From Burkholderiaceae bacterium (lineage in GTDB: Bacteria > Pseudomonadota > Gammaproteobacteria > Burkholderiales > Burkholderiaceae_C), in the NCBI GenBank assembly GCA_023262365.1, contig JALRBF010000363.1, forward strand, positions 1 to 13,581: a stretch of DNA of 13,581 nucleotides, written 5' to 3'. Position numbers and translations under genes: made by a program. Below, one piece after another: positions 1-6,401 of this stretch; position 1 is the stretch's first letter; the number at the start of each line of letters is the position of its first letter. The notes under the pieces are model-generated. The model saw nothing but the letters and a program-made list of their open reading frames with translations. It had not been told where the DNA came from and did not search any database.

Positions 1-377
1 ACCAACTCTTGCAACTTGGGCGTGTCAAATGTGCGGTTGCCCAGGGTTTGCGCCGCGCGCGAGACGCCCTCTTCGGTTGCCGTGACCGACAAATAAAACT
101 CCGCGCCCACGTCCACGCGCAGCCGGTCGTTGGTGATGAGCGATTCCTCGGCGCGTCGCACCACTTCAAGGCGCAGCGTTTGCATGTTCACGCGAGAGAC
201 CTGGTGGAACCACGAAAACGCGAACGCCCCGCCATCCATGATCACCTTGCGCCCGCCGATGCCGGTTCGCACCAGACTGACCTCGCGCGTGGCACGCTCG
301 TAAAATTTGGCCAAAACTGCCGCCACCACAACGGCAACAACAACCCACACCACCATCCACAAAAGCCATTCACCCAT
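1..377 (-). CDS. Flotillin/YqiK-like SPFH-domain membrane protein (3' end outside window)
   Basis: The first 125 codons of an SPFH/flotillin-type protein; the frame is open to base 1, so the C-terminus lies outside. Translation from the ATG at 377 gives a short N-terminus, one strong hydrophobic segment (about residues 4-23, rich in Val, Ala and Trp), then a soluble part with LVRTGIGGRKVIMDGG, followed by NMQTLRLEV, SLITNDRLRVDV and AAQTLGNRTF. These match the start of the SPFH domain in YqiK-type flotillins as I know them. Family members anchor by the N-terminal helix, oligomerise and organise membrane microdomains. The start has a good ribosome site (AAAGGTGG) 5-6 bases upstream, and the gene begins 11 bp after the dehydrogenase stop, so it looks co-transcribed with the catabolic operon. 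A role in aromatic catabolism is not established. Family assignment is firm; full length and coiled-coil region cannot be seen. Confidence 0.85.
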   Translation of the reverse strand, partial: MGEWLLWMVVWVVVAVVVAAVLAKFYERATREVSLVRTGIGGRKVIMDGGAFAFSWFHQVSRVNMQTLRLEVVRRAEESLITNDRLRVDVGAEFYLSVTATEEGVSRAAQTLGNRTFDTPKLQEL

Positions 378-388
378 CGCAACCACCT

Positions 389-1174
389 TTAACTGATCAG
401 TCCGCTGTTGGCACACATAATGTGTGACGACATGCCGCCGTCCACCGGTATGTTGGTGCCCCTAATCCAACCGCTGCCGTCCGAAAGCAAAAAAATCACC
501 ACTGGCGCAATGTCCTGCGCTTGCCCCGGGCGGTCCATGACCTTGGCGTCCTCTTCGGCCCGGGCGCCCAAGGTATCAAGAAAGTCTTGCAAGATGGGCG
601 TGGCCACCGGCCCAGGGCTGACGCAATTCATGCGTATGTTGCGCTCACGCCAGGTCCAGCGGTTGCGCATGGTCCACGCAATCAGCGCCTCTTTGCTAAA
701 AAAGTAGCTGCGCCCGCCGGCGTCACCGGCGTCGTGATTGGCCACAAACGCCTGCACGTTGTCAAAGTCCAGCGCATCGGCCTCAAGAATGGAGCTTACC
801 TGGTTCGGCCAGCCAATGCCGGCCAATGACGCCAGATTCACCACGCTGGCGCCCTCGTTCATTTTGGGCATCAAGTCCAGCGTAAGGCGCTTGAGGCCGA
901 TTAAGTTGGCCTTGAGCACCTTGGCCGCGGGATGCGTGGGCGGTAAACCGGCCGAATTCACCAAACCGTCAATGCCACGCGGCAACAGCCGCACCAAGTC
1001 TTGAATCGCGTACGGATCGGTCAGGTCAGCCCGATAGTGCTCGTCCACGTGGTCTTGCGTCATGGCCAAGTCCACGCCCAGCACGCGTGCGCCGTGCTTT
1101 TTGGCCAGTCGAGCCACCTCTTGGCCTATGCCTGAGGCGCATCCGGTTACCACAATTTGCTTGCCGTTTAACAC
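389..1174 (-). CDS. calA: Short-chain dehydrogenase, coniferyl-alcohol dehydrogenase (CalA)-like
   Basis: A 261-residue classical SDR. It has the NAD(P)-binding TGCASGIG motif (residues 10-17), an NSAG structural motif (73-76), catalytic Ser near 116, and the Tyr157-x-x-x-Lys161 pair in YFFSK. The C-terminal half (IRMNCVSPGPV, then TPIL, WIRGTNIPVDGG) closely resembles coniferyl-alcohol dehydrogenase CalA of Pseudomonas as I remember it; the more distant relative is the 3-alpha-hydroxysteroid dehydrogenase/carbonyl reductase of Comamonas. The reaction would be NAD+-dependent oxidation of a cinnamyl or benzyl-type alcohol to the aldehyde in the cytoplasm. Start is GTG at 1174, chosen because AGGGG lies 8 bases upstream. 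It follows the aldehyde dehydrogenase by 12 bp, so alcohol and aldehyde oxidation are encoded together. The exact alcohol is inferred. Confidence 0.75.
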   Translation of the reverse strand: MLNGKQIVVTGCASGIGQEVARLAKKHGARVLGVDLAMTQDHVDEHYRADLTDPYAIQDLVRLLPRGIDGLVNSAGLPPTHPAAKVLKANLIGLKRLTLDLMPKMNEGASVVNLASLAGIGWPNQVSSILEADALDFDNVQAFVANHDAGDAGGRSYFFSKEALIAWTMRNRWTWRERNIRMNCVSPGPVATPILQDFLDTLGARAEEDAKVMDRPGQAQDIAPVVIFLLSDGSGWIRGTNIPVDGGMSSHIMCANSGLIS

Positions 1175-1186
1175 CTGCGTAGCCCC

Positions 1187-2647
1187 TTAAAACATGGGTG
1201 GAAACGCTCGGCCGCCGCGCTCGAGCGTGATCCAACGGGTTTCGGTAAAGGTCTCATGCGACCAGCGCCCGCCGTGGCGCCCCAGGCCTGAGGCCTTGGA
1301 GCCGCCAAACGGCACGTGCGGCTCGTCGTTGACGCTGCTGCAGTTGACATGGCACATACCGGTCTCGAGCCGATGGGCAATGGCCAAGGCACGCGATTCG
1401 TCGCGGGTGATCACGCCGCTTGAGAGTCCATACTCGGTATCGTTGGCAATGGCAATGGCCTCATCGTCGCTGGCAAACGGAATCACCGGCACCACCGGGC
1501 CAAAGGTCTCCTCGCGATACACCAGCATGTCGGGCGTGACGTTAAGCAAAATGGTGGGCTCAACGTAGCGCCCGTTGACGCCACCGCCGAGAGCAACGGT
1601 GGCGCCCTTGGCCAAGGCGTCGTCAATTTGCTGCTTCACCTTGGCCGCTTGCTTGTCGTTGATGAGGGGGCCAATGATGTGGCTGGGGTCTTTGCTGGGG
1701 TCGCCCACCTTCAAGCCGCTGGCACGCTGCACAAAGCGCTGCAAAAAGGGCTCAAATATCTTCTCGTGCACCAGCACCTTTTCTACCGACATGCAAATTT
1801 GCCCCTGGTGCATGAAGCTGCCAAAGTTTGCTGCTTGTGTGGCACGCTCCAAGTCGGCATCGTCACACACGATCAAGGCGTCTTTGCCACCCAATTCCAC
1901 ACAGGCTTTTTTCAGGTGCGCGCCGGCGCGCGCGGCAATCATGCGCCCCACCGGGGTGCTGCCAGTAAATGAAATGCCTTTGACCGCGGGGTGGTCAATC
2001 AGTTCGTCACCCACGGCTTGCACCCGGTCGCGCGAGCACGTAATCACATTAAACACCCCAGCGGGCACGCCCGCCTCTTCAAACACCTCAGCAAAAAACA
2101 ATCCGCCGGTGTACGGGGTTTCCTCTGAGGGCTTAAGCACCACCGTGTTGCCTGCGGCCAGCGCAAAGGCAATACCGCGCGCAGTCAGCAGGCTGGGAAA
2201 GTTCCACGGACTGATGCAGGTGACCACCCCCATGGGACGGCGCACCGCCAGCGAAAACTTGCCGCTCTCCGAGGGCAGCACCTCGCCCATGGCGGCGTAA
2301 TTGCTGGCCGCCGCGGCGTAAAACACCTCAGGCACGTAGCCGGCTTCAAACATGCCCTTGCCTATCCAGCCACCGCCCTCCTGGCGCAGCGCCTCAACCA
2401 ATTCGTCTTTGCGCCGCTCCACCACCTCGGCAATCTTAATCATAAGATGCGAGCGGTGTTGAAAAGGCAACGCCGACCACGCGCCAAACGCTTGCTGGGC
2501 CGCACGCAGCGCCATGGTGGTCTCGGTTAGCGAAGCATCGGGCACCTCGGCCCACACGCTGCCGTCGGCGGGGTTAAGGTCTTCAAAGGTGGTGGCCGTG
2601 GGTACCCATTGGCCGCCAATCCACAAGCCTTTCAATCGTTTGGGCAT
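1187..2647 (-). CDS. NAD(P)-dependent aromatic aldehyde dehydrogenase (vanillin/benzaldehyde dehydrogenase-like)
   Basis: A full-length 486-residue ALDH-superfamily enzyme oxidising an aldehyde to its acid. Catalytic elements are all present: oxyanion Asn149 in SPWNFP, cofactor Lys172 in LKPSE, FTGSTPVGR (227-235), general base Glu251 in ELGGK, nucleophile Cys285 in GQICMS, and EETFGPV near 379-385. The C-terminal part with VNDEPHVPFGGSKASGLGR is typical of the vanillin, salicylaldehyde and benzaldehyde dehydrogenase branch, so an aryl or cinnamyl aldehyde is the likely substrate. Its ATG lies 2 bp past the livF stop, and its ribosome site (AAGGAA) sits within the last codons of livF, which suggests translational coupling. 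Next comes the CalA-like alcohol dehydrogenase, whose product would feed this enzyme. Substrate could be coniferaldehyde, vanillin or another aryl aldehyde; sequence alone does not decide. Confidence 0.88.
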   Translation of the reverse strand: MPKRLKGLWIGGQWVPTATTFEDLNPADGSVWAEVPDASLTETTMALRAAQQAFGAWSALPFQHRSHLMIKIAEVVERRKDELVEALRQEGGGWIGKGMFEAGYVPEVFYAAAASNYAAMGEVLPSESGKFSLAVRRPMGVVTCISPWNFPSLLTARGIAFALAAGNTVVLKPSEETPYTGGLFFAEVFEEAGVPAGVFNVITCSRDRVQAVGDELIDHPAVKGISFTGSTPVGRMIAARAGAHLKKACVELGGKDALIVCDDADLERATQAANFGSFMHQGQICMSVEKVLVHEKIFEPFLQRFVQRASGLKVGDPSKDPSHIIGPLINDKQAAKVKQQIDDALAKGATVALGGGVNGRYVEPTILLNVTPDMLVYREETFGPVVPVIPFASDDEAIAIANDTEYGLSSGVITRDESRALAIAHRLETGMCHVNCSSVNDEPHVPFGGSKASGLGRHGGRWSHETFTETRWITLERGGRAFPPMF

Positions 2648-2649
2648 GC

Positions 2650-3831
2650 TTATTCCTTCACCATCTTTCCCGCGTCGTCGCGCTTGTACACCTCAATGCC
2701 TGGTCGGCGCCACACCTGCACGCGGGCGGTGGCTGGCGCCATACCGGGGGGCTGATCGTATGGTGCTGGCTGCGTCGCGCCCGAACGCGCGCGCTGCGCA
2801 ATCGTCTCAATGCTTTGGCACATGGCCGCCAACGCGTCACCGGCTGGCGTTGTGTTCAAGGTCGGTGCCGCCGCCCAAGGCAACGGGTTAACCGGCACCC
2901 GGGCGCGCTCAACGGCCTCGGCCACCAAGCGGGCAATCGGAATGGCCGCCAGCACCTCGCGCGCGGCGCGGCCATCGCCCTCGGCGCTGGGCGTGGCATG
3001 CGCCATGGACAGGCGCGACATGGCAACCGGTGCATCCTTGGGCTTGGCTGCTGCTACCGTGTCAGGCGTGTACGCCTTGTCCTGTTTTTGGCCACCCAAG
3101 TAGCTTTGTTGCAGCGCACTGTCTTGCAACATGCGCGCGGCAGGTTGACCACCCGAGAGTCTGGCGTTTTCCATCACGTAACCGCGATCGGCAATGGCAA
3201 GGCTCAGGCGGGCGTTTTGCTCTACCAGTAGCACCCCCACACCGCTCTGGGCCACGCGCGAGATGGCACGAAATACCTCTTTGGAAAGCAGCGGTGACAA
3301 CCCCAGCGATGGCTCATCGAGCATCAAAACCTTGGGTTGCGACATCAGTGCCCGGCCAATGGCCACCATTTGTTGTTCGCCGCCACTCATGGTGCGGGCG
3401 ATTTGCCCTTGCCGCTCTTGCAACCGAGGAAACAAGGCAAATACCTGTCCGAGCGTCTGCTCGGCGTGCGCCCTGGCGCGTTGAGCAAAGGCTCCGAGTA
3501 GCAAATTTTCGCGAACCGACAACTCGCCAAAAATGCCACGCCCCTCGGGCACCAAGGCCACCCCGGCCTCAACCACACGGTGCGCGGGCATGCCCAGCAT
3601 GCCCACACCCCCCATGCTTACGCTGCCGCCAGCTTGCGGTGCCACCATGCCACCTAAGGCTTTGAGCAGGGTTGACTTGCCCGCGCCGTTGGCACCCAAA
3701 ATCACCACCACCTCAGCCGCGGCGAGCGTAAACGACGCCGCGTCCACCGCCTTGTGTTTGCCAAACGACACGCTAAGCTGCGAAACCTCCAGCAGCGGCG
3801 CCTGGTCGCGGGCGTCGGGCTTACGTGGCAT
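2650..3831 (-). CDS. livF: LivF-type ABC transporter ATPase with long C-terminal extension
   Basis: A 393-residue ATP-binding subunit of a branched-chain-amino-acid-type (HAAT) importer. Residues 13-247 form a standard LivF: Walker A GANGAGKST (46-54), LivF-typical VPEGRGIFGELSVRENLLLG (94-113), signature MSGGEQQ (148-154), Walker B LMLDEP (169-174), switch region LLVEQN, and the usual end near SYLGG. LivF proteins normally stop here at about 235-250 residues. This one continues for some 146 residues rich in Ala, Pro and Arg, ending with VWRRPGIEVYKRDDAGKM, which I cannot assign to a domain. Start: the ATG at 3831, overlapping livG by 11 bp, with GGGGGAGG just upstream (spacing a short 3 bases); a TTG at 3855 would add eight residues but is less likely. 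ATPase assignment is firm; tail function unknown. Confidence 0.9.
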   Translation of the reverse strand: MPRKPDARDQAPLLEVSQLSVSFGKHKAVDAASFTLAAAEVVVILGANGAGKSTLLKALGGMVAPQAGGSVSMGGVGMLGMPAHRVVEAGVALVPEGRGIFGELSVRENLLLGAFAQRARAHAEQTLGQVFALFPRLQERQGQIARTMSGGEQQMVAIGRALMSQPKVLMLDEPSLGLSPLLSKEVFRAISRVAQSGVGVLLVEQNARLSLAIADRGYVMENARLSGGQPAARMLQDSALQQSYLGGQKQDKAYTPDTVAAAKPKDAPVAMSRLSMAHATPSAEGDGRAAREVLAAIPIARLVAEAVERARVPVNPLPWAAAPTLNTTPAGDALAAMCQSIETIAQRARSGATQPAPYDQPPGMAPATARVQVWRRPGIEVYKRDDAGKMVKE

Positions 3832-4558
3832 CGGCCTCCCCCAAATACGCGGCAATCACCGACGGGTGTTGCAGTGCCTCGTCAGGCGTGCCTTGCGCGA
3901 TCAATTGGCCAGCGCTCATGACCACGCAGGTGTCGCACAGGCTACGAATGGCATCCATTAAGTGCTCAACCAACACAATGGTGGTGCCGTCTTGCTGAAT
4001 GCTGCGCACCAGTTCAATGCCCTCACCCAGTTCGGTGGGGTTAAGGCCGGCCAGCCACTCGTCCAGCAGCAACAAGGTGGGCTGCGAGACCATGGCGCGC
4101 GCCAACTCCACGCGCTTTTGGTCAATGTAGGTTAGGGCCGCCATGGGTTGGGTTTCGCGCCCGCCCATGCCCACCCGCGCCAGTACCCGCTCGGCGGCCT
4201 TCACGGCCTCGCGCCCCCACAGCGCTCGACGACTGAACACCACCCCAGCCATGACGCTCTCAAGTGGGGTCAATCCCCCCAAGGGCCTGACCAATTGAAA
4301 GGTGCGCGCCACGCCACGCAAAAAGATGGTGCGCGCCGGCCGGTTGGAGATTAATCGGTCTTGAAAAAAGATATCACCCGAGCTCACCCGCAACGCGCCC
4401 GATATCAGGTTCATCATGGTGGTCTTGCCCGAACCATTGGGACCAATCAAGCCCACCACCTGATTCGGATCCACCCCAAAAGACACGCCATCAACCGCCT
4501 GCAAACCGCCAAAACGTTTGCTCACGTTGACCACTTCAAGCAAGCGGCTAGTCTTCAC
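3821..4558 (-). CDS. livG: LivG-type ABC transporter ATPase with degenerate signature motif
   Basis: A 245-residue ATPase partner of LivF in the same HAAT importer. It has Walker A GPNGSGKTT (39-47), Q-loop Gln88 in ARTFQLVRPL, Walker B LLLLDE with catalytic Glu167, D-loop AGLNPTE and switch His199 in LVEHL. The ABC signature, usually LSYGDQ or LPYG in LivG, reads LTYIDQ (142-147), so the conserved Gly is Ile. Walker B is followed by Trp instead of the usual Pro. The start is GTG at 4558, with GAGG six bases upstream, overlapping the livM stop by 11 bp, the same overlap as between livG and livF. A longer in-frame version starting near 4621 would lie inside livM and would add residues with no family match. 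Confidence 0.9.
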   Translation of the reverse strand: MKTSRLLEVVNVSKRFGGLQAVDGVSFGVDPNQVVGLIGPNGSGKTTMMNLISGALRVSSGDIFFQDRLISNRPARTIFLRGVARTFQLVRPLGGLTPLESVMAGVVFSRRALWGREAVKAAERVLARVGMGGRETQPMAALTYIDQKRVELARAMVSQPTLLLLDEWLAGLNPTELGEGIELVRSIQQDGTTIVLVEHLMDAIRSLCDTCVVMSAGQLIAQGTPDEALQHPSVIAAYLGEADAT

Positions 4559-5474
4559 GCTGCCCTCGCTTGGCCCAAACGGTAAGCCAACCTGCAATGC
4601 CGTTCGGAATAAAGTAAACAATGATCAAAAATGCCAAGCCCAGCAACAGCACCGTTTGCGTGGGCATGACCGCGGCGATGAACTCCCACAGCAGCGTAAA
4701 CGGTATCACCCCCAGCAGCGGCCCCCACAATTTGTGCACGCCACCCAGCAAGGCCATGATGACCACCTGAAACGACAAATCAGGCGAAAACGCCATGGAC
4801 GGTTCGATGTACGACAGGCGTGGCGCCATGATGGCCCCCGTGACCGCAGCCACCGCCCCAGAGAACATGAACAGCACAATCTTGGCCCGCGCCGAGTGAA
4901 TGCCCACGTGTGCCGCCACGGTCTCGTCGCTGCCAATCACCCGCAGGGCAAAGCCCAAGCGCGAGCGCACCAGCCACATGCCAAAAACCAGTACCACCAC
5001 AAACAGGGCCAACAGTTCGTAGTAAATGTGTACGTCGGTCAAATCGGTTAGCACGTACATGCCTCGGCTGCCGGTGAAGTTGTTTTGTATCCACGTCACC
5101 ACCTGCCGAATAAATTCGGCCAGCCCAAGCGTGAAGATCACAAAGTACACGCCCGACAAACGCAACGTTGCCAGCCCAACCAAACACGCCAACACCGCGC
5201 CGGCCAGCCCGCACAGCAGCACCAGCACCGGGTAAGGCATGGCCTCGATGCCCATGCCCACGCCGTACGCGCCCAAACCGTAAAACGCCGCCGTGGCCAG
5301 CGAGATGTAATAGGTTGGCCCAGAAAACAACGCCCACGAGGTGGCCAACACCCCGTACATCAACATGGAGATGCCCAGCGTTAGCCAGTACGCGTTGCCC
5401 ACCCACGGCAGCGCCACCAATGCCACCAGGGCCAGCACCGCCCAAGCAGCGCGCGCGTAGGTACCCCGCGTCAC
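4548..5474 (-). CDS. livM: LivM-type permease of branched-chain/aromatic ABC importer
   Basis: A 308-residue integral membrane protein of the BPD_transp_2 family, one of two permeases of the importer. Hydrophobic segments run through the whole chain, starting at about residues 10-25. The LivM-typical ISLATAAFYGLGAYG (58-72) is present, and the cytoplasmic ATPase-coupling loop near the C-terminus reads ALLGGVHKLWGPLLGV, matching the GGxGxxxGPxxG pattern with His-Lys-Leu variation. The length is normal for the family. Its GTG start overlaps the livH stop as GTGA (4 bp), typical of translational coupling. HAAT permeases carry amino acids but also aromatic acids in some soil bacteria; the neighbouring oxidoreductases favour an aromatic substrate here, which is inference. 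Confidence 0.92.
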   Translation of the reverse strand: MTRGTYARAAWAVLALVALVALPWVGNAYWLTLGISMLMYGVLATSWALFSGPTYYISLATAAFYGLGAYGVGMGIEAMPYPVLVLLCGLAGAVLACLVGLATLRLSGVYFVIFTLGLAEFIRQVVTWIQNNFTGSRGMYVLTDLTDVHIYYELLALFVVVLVFGMWLVRSRLGFALRVIGSDETVAAHVGIHSARAKIVLFMFSGAVAAVTGAIMAPRLSYIEPSMAFSPDLSFQVVIMALLGGVHKLWGPLLGVIPFTLLWEFIAAVMPTQTVLLLGLAFLIIVYFIPNGIAGWLTVWAKRGQRED

Positions 5475-6334
5475 CGACGCACCCCAAACAGCCCCTCAGG
5501 CTTGAACAACAGCACCAACACAAACAACAAGTAGGCCCCAGCCAGCGTCAGCCCAGGGTCCACCAAGCTGGCAATCGCGCTCTCGGCCAAGCCCAGCAGC
5601 AGCGCGGCCACAATGGCGCCACGCAAGTTGCCCACCCCGCCCATGATCACAATGATCAACGCCTTCATCGTGAACAACACACCCACCGAGGCGTCCAGGG
5701 TTAAAAACGTGGACAACACCACGCCCCCGGCGGCCGCCACCGCGCCGCCGGCGGCAAAGGCCAAGGCGCTGAGTTTTTCCACATCAATCGAGACCAGCCG
5801 CGCGCTGCTGGGGTCAATGGCCAGGGCGCGCATCGCCATGCCCACGCGTGTCTTGAGCAACGCCACATAGAGCGCGGCACACAACAGCACCGCCACGGCG
5901 GCGGCGGCGAGACGGTTTTTGCCGTAGGCGCTGCCAAACAAATCAATGGGCTCGGCCCAAAACGAGTAATTAAAAAACTCACCGCCAAAAGCGGCGCGCA
6001 TCAAACCCACCGCCACAAAACTCATGCCAAAAGTGGCCAAAATGCTGTCCACCTCGAGCGCACCGCGCGTCTTGGCGCGGCGAATCAAGGGCATCAGCAG
6101 CCCCCGATAAATCAACCAGTTCAGCACAAACGCCGCAGGCACCGCAATCACAAACCCCCACATGGGGTTGATGGCTTGCAGCGCCACGCTCCAGTACGCA
6201 GCAAACCCACCTACCACAATCCACTCGCCCGCGGCAAGGTTCATGATGCGCGCCACGCCGTACTGCAACGTGAGCCCCAACGCCATGAGGCAGTACGTTG
6301 CACCCAGCAACAAACCGATGATGAGGATGTCCAT
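5471..6334 (-). CDS. livH: LivH-type permease of branched-chain/aromatic ABC importer
   Basis: A 287-residue permease of the BPD_transp_2 family, partner of LivM. The N-terminus reads MDILIIGLLLGATYCLMALG, then YGVARIMNLAAGEW, a hallmark of LivH. The C-terminal part has IVIMGGVGNLRGAIVAALLLG, the ATPase-docking loop. Start: ATG at 6334, where LivH homologues begin. A TTG at 6388 would prepend 18 charged residues that do not fit a membrane N-terminus. No clear ribosome site precedes the ATG; instead a strong GC hairpin (6351-6380) ends 16 bp upstream, so its translation may be limited or depend on coupling. It lies 67 bp after the binding-protein gene and overlaps livM by 4 bp. Confidence 0.92.
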   Translation of the reverse strand: MDILIIGLLLGATYCLMALGLTLQYGVARIMNLAAGEWIVVGGFAAYWSVALQAINPMWGFVIAVPAAFVLNWLIYRGLLMPLIRRAKTRGALEVDSILATFGMSFVAVGLMRAAFGGEFFNYSFWAEPIDLFGSAYGKNRLAAAAVAVLLCAALYVALLKTRVGMAMRALAIDPSSARLVSIDVEKLSALAFAAGGAVAAAGGVVLSTFLTLDASVGVLFTMKALIIVIMGGVGNLRGAIVAALLLGLAESAIASLVDPGLTLAGAYLLFVLVLLFKPEGLFGVRR

Positions 6335-6350
6335 GGTTACGCAGTCGGAC

Positions 6351-6380
6351 GCGCGGCCCCGGGCCAAGCCCGGGTCGCGC
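6351..6380 (-). promoter_or_regulatory. GC-rich hairpin between binding-protein gene and livH
   Basis: An almost perfect inverted repeat: GCGCG (6351-6355), two-base bulge, CCCGGGC (6358-6364), three-base loop, GCCCGGG (6368-6374), one-base bulge, CGCGC (6376-6380). All 12 stem pairs are G-C. In the minus-strand transcript it starts 21 bases after the binding-protein stop and ends 16 bases before livH. There is no U-tract, so it is not a standard terminator. Such hairpins in importer operons often block 3' decay and keep the binding-protein message more abundant than the permease message; partial attenuation is the other reading. Structure is seen directly; role is inferred. Confidence 0.6.
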
Positions 6381-6401
6381 GCGGCCAAAATCGGACTGGG
6401 C

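Noticed and set aside
9..392. Open frame of 127 codons on the plus strand at the left edge
   Set aside because: Antisense to the SPFH gene, which has a membrane anchor, family motifs and a ribosome site.
1575..2300. Open frame of 241 codons on the plus strand opposite the aldehyde dehydrogenase
   Set aside because: Composition is Ser/Pro/Thr-rich without domain motifs, and it lies fully antisense to a gene with complete catalytic motifs; typical shadow in GC-rich DNA.
3832..3855. Longer livF start at a TTG codon
   Set aside because: The ATG at 3831 follows a GGGGGAGG sequence, and LivF proteins begin close to it.
4780..5523. Open frame of 247 codons on the minus strand overlapping livM
   Set aside because: Gly/Arg/Cys-rich frame-shifted shadow of livM, with no ribosome site.
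5890..5912. GCG/GGC-type trinucleotide run
   Set aside because: It encodes an Ala-rich membrane helix of LivH and is too short and imperfect to be a functional repeat.
6351..6380. Rho-independent terminator after the binding-protein gene
   Set aside because: The stem is strong but no U-tract follows on either strand, and the downstream permease genes are needed in the same operon.
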